DNA of 64,000 bases from Saprospiraceae bacterium (GTDB lineage: Bacteria > Bacteroidota > Bacteroidia > Chitinophagales > Saprospiraceae): contig JAGQWX010000004.1 of the NCBI GenBank assembly GCA_020436935.1, positions 53,226-117,225 on the forward strand, read 5' to 3'. This document shows positions 1 to 8,541 of this stretch, piece after piece; position 1 is the stretch's first letter, and each line of letters starts with the position of its first letter. The translations under genes and the position numbers were made by a program. A model generated the notes under the pieces. It ran no database searches and was not told where the DNA came from. It worked only from the letters and a program-made list of their open reading frames with translations.

Positions 1-1038
1 ACGTCACGAGCCTAAAAATATTTAGTTATGCTTGAAAAAGTCTTTGAATTATTTAAAGGCATACGTCCGGTAGAGTTATCCTAACGTAGATGTGACATAT
101 ACGTCACACAACTAAGAATCTTTAATGCCAACTAAGAAGTCTGTACTTTCAAGCGTATCACCAACAAACGTTGAATTAGTTATCCTAACGTAGATGTGAC
201 ATATACGTCACGACATTACGAACCTTTAATGCCAACTTAGAAATATTAACTTACAAGCGTACCACCAACAAATCTTGAAAATGATTATCATAACGTAGAT
301 GTGACATATACGTCACGCATCTAAGCATTTTCAGTGACAGCTGGAAAAATAGACTTTAAATTTTATAAAGGCATATGTCCAATATAGTTGTCATAACTTA
401 AATGTGACATATACGTCACACAGCCACGAATCTTTAATGCCAGCTTAGAAGTATGTTCTGTCATGCGAATCACCAACAAACGTTGAATTAGTTATCATAA
501 CGTAGATGTGACATATACGTCACGCATCTAAGAATTTTCAGTGACAGTGGAAAAATAGACTTTGAATTTTATAAAAGCATATGTCCAATTTAGTTGTCAT
601 AACGTAAATGTGACATATACGTCACACAGCTACGACTCTTTAATGCCAGCTTAGAAGTATGTAATTACAAGCGAATCACCAACAAACGTTGAATTAGTTA
701 TCATAACGTAGATGTGACATATACGTCACACAGCTACGAATCTTTAATGCCAACTTAGAAGTATGTAATTTCAAGCGAATCACCAACAAACGTTGAATTA
801 GTTATCATAACGTAGATGTGACATATACGTCACGACATTACGAACCTTTAATGCCAACTTAGAAATATTTACTTTCAAGCGTATCACCAACAAATCTTGA
901 AAATAATTATCATAACGTAGATGTGACATATACGTCACGAGCCTAAAAATATTTAGTTATGCTTGAAAAAGTCTTTGAATTATTTAAAGGCATACGTCCG
1001 GTAGAGTTGTCATAATGTAGACGTGACATATACGTCAA
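1..1038. repeat. Tandem array of ~104-bp units with invariant palindromic core
   Basis: Ten complete cores start at 82, 186, 291, 394, 498, 600, 704, 808, 913 and 1013, and the tail of an eleventh lies at 1-7, so the array continues to the left of the window. Start-to-start distances are 104, 105, 103, 104, 102, 104, 104, 105 and 100 bp. Every complete core contains GTGACATATACGTCA; seven of ten share the full 26 bp, which begins TAACGTAGAT. The motif is a near-palindrome, GTGAC-N6-GTCAC. The intervening ~78 bp are related to one another and fall into types: A (108, 420, 626, 730), C (212, 834), B (317, 524) and D (8, 939). The last core, at 1013, is degenerate. There is no coding potential; the period is not a multiple of three. 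Function unknown; a protein-binding array is my inference. Confidence 0.9.
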
Positions 1039-1151
1039 GTCATTGCTCATCTTCAGGATACAGCTAAAGAATGTAGGCTTTCAAATATAAAGTTATACAC
1101 ACAACTGTTTTATAGAAGTCAGGAGAAAAATACTTGCCTTATATTTGATCA

Positions 1152-3590
1152 ATGATTGCTCGCTTAATTTTTCCATTAGCGTTACCGGAATTGTACACCT
1201 ATAAGATACCCAGCCATTTGGAAGAACAGATGGTGCCTGGTATTCGGGTGGAGGTATCTTTGCGAGACAAACTTTACTCTGCATTGGTGTACGAATTGTT
1301 ACCTGATCCAGACAAGGGCGGAATCACTATGAAGGAAATTATCTCCGTGATTGATGAGTTTCCTATCGTCGGAGAGAGGCACATGAAGCTTTGGAGTTGG
1401 ATGGCCAGATATTATATGTGCAGTCTTGGTGAAGTCATGCAGATGGCTCTCCCCGGTGGGCTGAAACTTGAAAGCGAAACCAAAATTGTTCCGGGCAATT
1501 ACGATTACCAGGATGTGGACTTATCTAATGACGAATTTATGGTTGCAGAAGCTGTGTCTATCAGAAATGAAATCACCATCAGAGAGATACAGCTGATCTT
1601 AAACAAAAAAACCATCTACCCCGTACTAAGATCCTTATTATCAAAGGAAGTGGTGGAAGTGGGTGAAGAACTCATCGAAAAATATAGTGCAAAAAAGACA
1701 AAAGTAGTCGGCTTGACAGATGCCCTACTGCATTCAGAAGAAGCTCAAACACAAGCATTGGATAGTCTAAAAAGAGCCAGGCTTCAGGAAGAAACTTTAT
1801 TGCAAATCTTTGGACTTTCCGGATTTGGTAATGTCATACCGGTCCAGGAAATATATGCCTTGACCGGAAGTACTTTACAGGTATTAAAGTCCCTGGAGAA
1901 AAAAGGATTCATTCACATCAGGGAAGAAGAAGTAACTAGAATCACCACATACGAAAAATCAGACGCTGCTCTCCCACCATTGTCGCTGGAACAAGTGGCA
2001 GCAAGCCAACAAATTGCGGAGGCTCATGCCTCAGATATACCTGTATTGGTGTATGGAGTGACAGGTAGTGGGAAAACCAGGCTCTATGTTGATGAAATCA
2101 AAAAAGTATTGTCGCAAGGCAGACAGGTTTTGTTTTTATTGCCTGAAATCGCATTAACGACCCAAATGGTTGATCGGATACATGCCATTTTTGGAGAAGA
2201 CCTCATGGTTTACCACAGCAAGATGAATGGCCAGGAGAGGGTAGAAGTTTGGAATGAAGCGGCGAGGGGAAGGGGATTGATACTTGGAGCAAGGTCAGCG
2301 TTGTTTTTACCTTTCAAAGATTTGGGGCTCATCATTGTTGATGAAGAGCACGACGCTTCCTACAAACAAAACAATCCAGCTCCGAGATACAATGCCAGAG
2401 ACTGCGCCATTGCTTTTGCCAATATTTACCAGGCGAAGGTGATTTTGGGAAGCGCCACACCTTCCCTGGAGAGCTTCGAGAATGCCCATTTGGGCAAGTA
2501 CAGACTTGTTGTCCTCAAAGAAAGATATGGACAGGTGAAAATGCCTGAGATCCGCATCATAGACATGGCTTATGAAAAAAGAGCCAATCGTGTGAAGTCC
2601 CTATTCTCGCTCAAACTGCTTGAGGCTATGGCCGAGAACCTTGAACGCAAAAAGCAAACCATTGTCTTTCAGAACAGAAGGGGATATGCGCCAATCATTC
2701 AATGCACTACATGCGGATATACAGAAATGTGCCCCAATTGCGATGTCCACCTGACGCTGCACCGATATTTTGAAGAATTGCGCTGCCATTATTGCAACCA
2801 TAAAAAAAGATCTCCCAGAAAATGTCCAGATTGTGGAAATGAAGACTTAAAGGAAATTGGCGCCGGTACAGAGCGGATCGAACAAGAGCTCAAAATGCAT
2901 TTTCCATCTGCACGAATAGGCCGTCTTGATTTTGATACTGCTAAAACAAAATCCTCATTTGAGAAAATCATTTCTGCATTTGCAGCCAATGAATTCGACA
3001 TTCTTATCGGTACACAAATGGTCACAAAAGGCTTTGATTTTGACCATGTGACCCTGGTCGGTATTGTCAATGCAGACGCCATGCTCATGTTCCCTGATTT
3101 TCGAGCCAACGAACGCGCTTATCAGATGATGACACAAGTGGCGGGCAGAGCCGGACGTCGGGCGGAACAAGGAGTGGTTTTTATCCAGGCCTACCGTGCT
3201 GACCATCCGGTGATGTATGACATCAGAGACCACCAATTCCTCAGGATGTTCCATCGGGAAATTGACGAGCGCAGCAGATTCGGATATCCCCCGTTTTTTA
3301 GGCTTATAACTCTAGAGCTTAAACACCGCGATGTGCAATTTGTCGACAAAGCGGCCAATATGCTGACAGAAAAACTTCAGTCCAGACTTGGCAAACGCGT
3401 GCTTGGGCCTGCCATCCCAGGAATTAGCAGGATCAAAAACCTTTACATTAGAACCATATCCGTTAAATTTGAAAAAGATCCGAAAGTCATACAATTTGTC
3501 AAACAACTGATCCTGCAGGCCAAGAGTGAATTGTTTGAAAAAGATGGCATCAAAGGAGTGAGGATCAATATTGATGTAGACCCTTATTAA
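1152..3590 (+). CDS. priA: Primosomal replication restart helicase PriA
   Basis: A 3'-5' superfamily-2 helicase that reloads the replisome at stalled forks. The N-terminus (MIARLIFPLALPELYTYKIP) matches the PriA DNA-binding domain and supports this start. Walker A GVTGSGKT lies at about residues 302-309, followed by the DEEH box (IVDEEHDASYKQ) and GSATPSLES. The paired zinc-binding cysteine clusters (CTTCGY, CPNC, CHYC, CPDC) are all present. At 812 aa it is of normal length for the Bacteroidota form. A TATATTTG box (1140-1147) resembling a Bacteroidota -7 element ends 4 bp before the ATG, so the message may be nearly leaderless; no good -33 partner is visible. It is the first gene of a priA-sbcD-sbcC run, 10 bp before sbcD, and directly follows the tandem array. 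Confidence 0.97.
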   Translation: MIARLIFPLALPELYTYKIPSHLEEQMVPGIRVEVSLRDKLYSALVYELLPDPDKGGITMKEIISVIDEFPIVGERHMKLWSWMARYYMCSLGEVMQMALPGGLKLESETKIVPGNYDYQDVDLSNDEFMVAEAVSIRNEITIREIQLILNKKTIYPVLRSLLSKEVVEVGEELIEKYSAKKTKVVGLTDALLHSEEAQTQALDSLKRARLQEETLLQIFGLSGFGNVIPVQEIYALTGSTLQVLKSLEKKGFIHIREEEVTRITTYEKSDAALPPLSLEQVAASQQIAEAHASDIPVLVYGVTGSGKTRLYVDEIKKVLSQGRQVLFLLPEIALTTQMVDRIHAIFGEDLMVYHSKMNGQERVEVWNEAARGRGLILGARSALFLPFKDLGLIIVDEEHDASYKQNNPAPRYNARDCAIAFANIYQAKVILGSATPSLESFENAHLGKYRLVVLKERYGQVKMPEIRIIDMAYEKRANRVKSLFSLKLLEAMAENLERKKQTIVFQNRRGYAPIIQCTTCGYTEMCPNCDVHLTLHRYFEELRCHYCNHKKRSPRKCPDCGNEDLKEIGAGTERIEQELKMHFPSARIGRLDFDTAKTKSSFEKIISAFAANEFDILIGTQMVTKGFDFDHVTLVGIVNADAMLMFPDFRANERAYQMMTQVAGRAGRRAEQGVVFIQAYRADHPVMYDIRDHQFLRMFHREIDERSRFGYPPFFRLITLELKHRDVQFVDKAANMLTEKLQSRLGKRVLGPAIPGISRIKNLYIRTISVKFEKDPKVIQFVKQLILQAKSELFEKDGIKGVRINIDVDPY

Positions 3591-3600
3591 TTGAAATGAT

Positions 3601-4815
3601 ATGAAAATACTGCATACTGGTGACTGGCACCTTGGAAAACAACTGTATAGAGAAGAACTGCGGGAAGAACAACACCAATACTTTGAATTTCTTTTGAATA
3701 CCATCAAAAAGGAAGCGGTTGACGTCCTCCTGGTATCGGGCGATGTTTTCGATTATGCCAACCCCTCCAATGAGAGTAAAAAAATGTATTTGGATTTTCT
3801 TGGGGCATTGAAGCAACAAGGTGATATCAAGGTAGTGATCACTGCAGGAAATCACGACTCCATTACTTATTTGGAAAGTTCAAAACAAGTGCTGCAATTG
3901 CTTGATATTCAAGTTGTAGGAAGTCCGGAAAACGTAAGTCTTCTTCCGATGAAAGAAGGAGGTGAGGTAAAAGCGGTAGTCATTCCAATCCCATTCATCG
4001 CGGACAGATTTTTACGTAAAGGCATGGAAATGGCCAGTGAAGAAGACAAGATAGAAGCATGTCGTCAGGCCCTGATATCAGTATTTGATTCCTGGTCAAA
4101 GCAGGCTGCAGAAGCTTATCCCGGCATTCCCAGAATATGCGTGGGACATTTGTTTATACAAGGTGCAAATGTTTCCGACAGCGAAAGGAAGATTCAGATA
4201 GGCAATCTTGCTTCACTAAATGTATCGCACCTGGATCATATGTTTGAATATATGGCGCTTGGACACATCCACAAGCCTCAAAAGTTAAGCGAAAAGGTCA
4301 GATATGCAGGTTCTCCTGTGGCTTTGAGTTTTTCAGAAAGAAGTGACGACAAGCTGATGATATTAATTGAAATTGAAGAAGATACGATCAAAACCCGAAA
4401 CATCGCAGTTCCAACTTTCAGAAAACTGGTCAGGTTTTCGGGTACTTTTGCTGAAGTGAAAGAAAAACTAGAGGCCTACCGGAATGAATTTGAATTACCC
4501 ACCTTTGTAGAGTTGGAAGTAAAAGAATCTTTCTACGACCCTGCAAAAATTGTCTTATTGAAAGACCTGGAGGCTTCCTATCAGACTTCTGCTGTCAAAG
4601 TATTGTCGACAAAAATCATGTTTACTGAAAGGGAAACAGCTACGGAAGGAAACCGTCTTTCCGGCAAGCAGCTCAATGAGCTCGATCCCATTGAGGTGTT
4701 TGAAGAACGCTTTAAATCTGAAGCCCTGGAAGCAGAAGATAAATCCCTGATGCGGATGGCCTTTTTAGAGATATTGGAAGAAGTACAATCGACGCTGACC
4801 TATGAAAATCAATAA
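3601..4815 (+). CDS. sbcD: Exonuclease SbcCD subunit D (Mre11-like nuclease)
   Basis: Nuclease subunit of the SbcCD complex, which processes DNA hairpins, palindromes and blocked ends. Metallophosphoesterase motifs are all visible: DWH (residues 8-10), GD (47-48), GNHD (83-86) and GHIH (221-224). The length of 404 aa is typical. The 3' end overlaps sbcC by 14 bp, which suggests translational coupling and fits the obligate partnership. The C-terminal ~130 residues are less conserved and would hold the SbcC-binding region. Confidence 0.96.
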   Translation: MKILHTGDWHLGKQLYREELREEQHQYFEFLLNTIKKEAVDVLLVSGDVFDYANPSNESKKMYLDFLGALKQQGDIKVVITAGNHDSITYLESSKQVLQLLDIQVVGSPENVSLLPMKEGGEVKAVVIPIPFIADRFLRKGMEMASEEDKIEACRQALISVFDSWSKQAAEAYPGIPRICVGHLFIQGANVSDSERKIQIGNLASLNVSHLDHMFEYMALGHIHKPQKLSEKVRYAGSPVALSFSERSDDKLMILIEIEEDTIKTRNIAVPTFRKLVRFSGTFAEVKEKLEAYRNEFELPTFVELEVKESFYDPAKIVLLKDLEASYQTSAVKVLSTKIMFTERETATEGNRLSGKQLNELDPIEVFEERFKSEALEAEDKSLMRMAFLEILEEVQSTLTYENQ

Positions 4816-7800
4816 AATTTACATCAAAAACATCCACAGCCTCAAGGGTGAGCATGTCATAGACTTTGACCTTCCGCCTCTAAAAGCTTGTGGACTTTTT
4901 GCCATTACAGGTCCAACTGGAGCTGGCAAATCCACCATTTTGGATGCGATTACCTTGGCCCTTTACAATAAAGTGCCCAGATTTGATGGAAAAGTAAGTG
5001 ACAAAGAAATAGGAAAATTGGGATCAGTTATAACCCATTTTTGCAATGAAGGTATGGTCGAACTTACGTTTACTATTAAGGGACAAAAGTATCGAAGTAC
5101 CTGGTCAATTGGCCAAACTTCCAAAGGTTTATGGAAACCAGTGACCATGGAGATAGCCATTTTCAGGAACAATGAGTTTGAAATCATCACGAATAAGCTT
5201 TCTGAAGTAGTACCTGAAAATGAGCGCATTATAGGGCTGAACTATGAGCAGTTCATCAAGTCAATCTTGCTTTCACAGGGGGAATTTGCACAATTCCTCA
5301 AGGCGAATGGCAATGAAAGAAGTGAGCTGCTCGAGAAAATTACAGGATCCGGCATCTATCGCCAATTGGGTAAAGCCATTTATGAGCGCAGGAAGTCAGA
5401 AGATGAAAAGTTGCAAAGGTTGCAATTTCAATTGGAGGGAGTGAGGATATTGAGCGAGGAGGAGGTAAAAGCAGAGCAGGAAAAGATAACAGAACAATCC
5501 AAACTACTGGAAGATCTAAGCCATATCATTGCCAGTCTTGAATCTGACAAACAGAAGCTTTCAAGATTGCAGAATGAGATGCAGAGACAAGACCAGCTTC
5601 AGAAAAATCTTCAACTCCATCAACAGAATCTCACGAATTTCGCTACAAAAGAAATCCAACTCGAGCTCCACAGCAAGCTCGCCCCCTTTATCAAAGACAT
5701 TCACCAATTCCAGGACCTGCAAGTTCGTATCGGAGAACTGACCCAAAAGCAGTCAAAGCTGAGCCTGGATAAAGAAAGTACCGATAAGTCCATCTCCATC
5801 AATGAATCAGAACTTTCCGGAATACTCAAACAAGAAGTCACTGTCCATAATTTCAAACCTTATATGCAGGCTTTTGAGGATGAAATCAGATCATTGCTCA
5901 ACACCAACGAACAACTGGCTGGCAGGGGATCTGAAATAAGAAAGAAGATTGAGACAATAGAAAGGAGATCAAGCGATATTAACTTTAAACAATTACTTCA
6001 AATAAAGAGCCCTGAAATATTGGCAGCTAAGCTTGAAGAATATGGAACCAAGTTTGAGGACAAGAAAGATCTTGATATTGAAAAAATAGGAGCCGAAATC
6101 AATAAATTGGCAGAAAAATCAGCTGGAATAAGCCTTCAGCTAAATGAAGCTAAATCGCACCTGGACGCATTGATCCAAAAGGCCCGGTATAAAGAACAGT
6201 TGGTTTTGCTCCAATCCGAAAGAGCAGCAGCAGGAGAAAAGCTCAAGGCAGCCTCAGATGAATTGGAAGTATTGAAACAACAACTGGAAGACAAACACAA
6301 GGAACACCACCTCGCCCTCATCAACTCCAAAATTGAGGAATTCAGACCCAGCCTCGTGGAAGGTGAACCGTGTCCTCTTTGTCATCAGACGGTTGGCCAT
6401 CTGCCAGAAATTCACCAGGTCTATGAAGTTGCACGTATTGGTGCAGCCTTGAATCAGATAAAGCTGATCATTGACGAAAAAATAAAGGTGGTCACGGCCA
6501 TGGAAAAGCAGACATCTGCACTTGAGGCCAAAACAGCGACGGTCACCTCTTTGATCAAAGATGTAAAACTGTCAACACAATTGTCTGATGATCAGAATAT
6601 TATTCGTCAGTCGATCATGAATCTTGAGGCGACGCTCCAGACTTACGCTTCCCAAAAAGCAAGATTAGAAGAAGATCAAAAGCTTGCGATATCCAAATCA
6701 TTTTTTGATGCTGTAATGCCGGAGGCCAATGATTTGCTCCAGGTTACTGAAGCTTATAAGGCCAACAGGGCAAAATTGGATCAAATGAAATGGCCCGGAT
6801 TTGAAGGCAAAGAACATGACATGATTGCTGCGACGAATGAAATACAGGACAGGGTGGCCCGGCTTTTACAACAGAAAAGCAATCAGGAAACCGAAATAAA
6901 GATTGTTACAGAAGAATTGACCAAAAGGTCGGAAGAGAAAGACAGGATCGAACCCTCATTATTGAACGCGCTTTCCAATCTAGGCTTACCAACCATAGAT
7001 GAAGCTTCGTCAAAGATATTGAAGAATGATGTTTATGAATCTTTGCGAAAAGAGAAGGAACAACTTTTGCAACAAATCGCAGTAACAGAATCAGGATTGG
7101 CAGAAAGTAGAAAGACCTTACTCGAAATCAGGGAAGGTGGATTGCCTGAAAAATCGGCAGATGATATTGAGGTGGAATTGAAATCAAATCAGGCCAATAA
7201 AAATACTTTGTTGCAGGAATTGGGTGGCATCAGAGAAAAATTGAGGGCCAATGAGGAGAACATAAAAAGCAAGTCAAGTCTCATTGCAGAAATAGATCGT
7301 CAGTCTGGCTCAATGCGCAAATGGACTTTACTGAACAATCACATCGGGGACGCACAGGGCAATAAGTTTTCTAAATTTGCTCAGCATCTCACCCTCATGC
7401 AACTGACTGACAATGCAAACATTAGATTGTCGGAATTGACAGAAAGGTATAAAATCAATCCGCCCGTTCCAGACGGTGATATTGAAATCATAGACACATT
7501 TCAGGGAGACACTATACGGTCGGCAAAGACGCTGTCAGGAGGAGAAACCTTCCTGGTATCACTGGCCTTTGCACTGGGCCTGAGTGACCTGGCTTCTTCC
7601 AATAATGCATTGGAATCCTTGTTCATCGACGAAGGCATCAGCACACTCGACAGCGACAGTCTTGAGTTAGCGATTGAGACGTTGGAGAAACTTCAATCAG
7701 AAAACAACAAAACCATTGGCATCATTTCACACATTGATTCCCTCAAAGAAAGGATAGCCACCCAGATCAGGCTGTACAAAAAAGGAAGTGGGTATAGCCA

Positions 7801-7822
7801 TATTGAAGTAGTGGCAGTGTAG
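4802..7822 (+). CDS. sbcC: Exonuclease SbcCD subunit C (Rad50-like ATPase)
   Basis: SMC-like ATPase partner of SbcD. Walker A GPTGAGKST is at about residues 37-45. Two long coiled-coil arms flank a zinc hook, CPLC, at about 524-527. The ABC signature LSGGE is at about 911-915, followed by a Walker B in SLFIDEG. The length of 1006 aa is normal. It is the last gene of the priA-sbcD-sbcC run and ends 20 bp from the convergent exonuclease gene; I see no strong intrinsic terminator in that gap. Confidence 0.96.
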   Translation: MKINKIYIKNIHSLKGEHVIDFDLPPLKACGLFAITGPTGAGKSTILDAITLALYNKVPRFDGKVSDKEIGKLGSVITHFCNEGMVELTFTIKGQKYRSTWSIGQTSKGLWKPVTMEIAIFRNNEFEIITNKLSEVVPENERIIGLNYEQFIKSILLSQGEFAQFLKANGNERSELLEKITGSGIYRQLGKAIYERRKSEDEKLQRLQFQLEGVRILSEEEVKAEQEKITEQSKLLEDLSHIIASLESDKQKLSRLQNEMQRQDQLQKNLQLHQQNLTNFATKEIQLELHSKLAPFIKDIHQFQDLQVRIGELTQKQSKLSLDKESTDKSISINESELSGILKQEVTVHNFKPYMQAFEDEIRSLLNTNEQLAGRGSEIRKKIETIERRSSDINFKQLLQIKSPEILAAKLEEYGTKFEDKKDLDIEKIGAEINKLAEKSAGISLQLNEAKSHLDALIQKARYKEQLVLLQSERAAAGEKLKAASDELEVLKQQLEDKHKEHHLALINSKIEEFRPSLVEGEPCPLCHQTVGHLPEIHQVYEVARIGAALNQIKLIIDEKIKVVTAMEKQTSALEAKTATVTSLIKDVKLSTQLSDDQNIIRQSIMNLEATLQTYASQKARLEEDQKLAISKSFFDAVMPEANDLLQVTEAYKANRAKLDQMKWPGFEGKEHDMIAATNEIQDRVARLLQQKSNQETEIKIVTEELTKRSEEKDRIEPSLLNALSNLGLPTIDEASSKILKNDVYESLRKEKEQLLQQIAVTESGLAESRKTLLEIREGGLPEKSADDIEVELKSNQANKNTLLQELGGIREKLRANEENIKSKSSLIAEIDRQSGSMRKWTLLNNHIGDAQGNKFSKFAQHLTLMQLTDNANIRLSELTERYKINPPVPDGDIEIIDTFQGDTIRSAKTLSGGETFLVSLAFALGLSDLASSNNALESLFIDEGISTLDSDSLELAIETLEKLQSENNKTIGIISHIDSLKERIATQIRLYKKGSGYSHIEVVAV

Positions 7823-7842
7823 TTGGGTATTAACAGGAAAGA

Positions 7843-8541
7843 TTACTTATTGATGTCTTTGAAGTACAAAATGCCCTTGTTCCTGAACTCATACAACAGT
7901 TTTTGGAAAAGAATTGCAGTAATGTAAGCATCTCCGGCAGCAGTGTGTCTGGCCTTTGGGATCACGCCAAACCTGGCACAAAGTGCATCGAGGGTGTATT
8001 GTTTGTGAACTGCAAACTGATAATTCCTCAATGGAAAGTCCAGTCTTTTGGCAAATTCGGAAGTATCCATCACTATGTTTTTTAATGGTGGACATTGATA
8101 CTTTGCCAATAAAGTGTTGATCATTCTGATGTCAAATCCAAGGAAATGTCCAACCAGAATTTTATTGCCGACAAATTGAAGGATTTTCTTCAGGCCGGTC
8201 AATTCCTCTTCGGCGTTTTCTTCATTGGGCAGAAGCCCATGGATTTCAAGAGCCTTCCTGTCAGTGACGTTTCTGCCGGCAAAATAAATGCTGATGCTTT
8301 CCTCGATGGAAATGGTGAAATCACGAAGCACAACTCCCCCAAAGCTTACAATCTCGTCGACATCGTGATCCAGACCTGTAGCCTCTGTGTCAATTACTGC
8401 ATAAGTCAGATCCATGAGTAAATCTTCCTTCTGAGGCCCGCTTTCTTCAAACAATAAGGCGTATTCCTTATAAAAGTCCGGAGCCTCAGCGCCTTGTCTG
8501 GCAGTCTTTGACAGAGACTTTATAAACTTCCTTACGCTCAT
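7843..8541 (-). CDS. DnaQ-family 3'-5' exonuclease (DEDDh type)
   Basis: A 232-aa exonuclease domain protein of the DNA polymerase III epsilon/RNase T fold. The DEDDh residues are present: D51 and E53 (IDTEATGLD), H132 and D137 (GHFLGFD), H199 and D204 (HTAAGD). About 45 residues precede the domain with no recognised motif. The start overlaps the upstream cNMP/CBS/DUF294 gene by 4 bp (ATGA), so the two are translated together. A stand-alone exonuclease next to a DUF294 protein is a recurring pairing in several phyla, so this is probably not the replicative proofreading subunit but part of a nucleotide or signalling module. The substrate is unknown. Confidence 0.9.
   Translation of the reverse strand: MSVRKFIKSLSKTARQGAEAPDFYKEYALLFEESGPQKEDLLMDLTYAVIDTEATGLDHDVDEIVSFGGVVLRDFTISIEESISIYFAGRNVTDRKALEIHGLLPNEENAEEELTGLKKILQFVGNKILVGHFLGFDIRMINTLLAKYQCPPLKNIVMDTSEFAKRLDFPLRNYQFAVHKQYTLDALCARFGVIPKARHTAAGDAYITAILFQKLLYEFRNKGILYFKDINK

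Noticed and set aside
1-1038. CRISPR array
   Set aside because: The conserved blocks recur every ~104 bp, but the intervals are ~78 bp, related to one another and repeated, unlike unique spacers; no cas gene is present in the window.
1-1038. Tandem-repeat protein gene
   Set aside because: The unit length is not a multiple of three and all frames are broken by stops.
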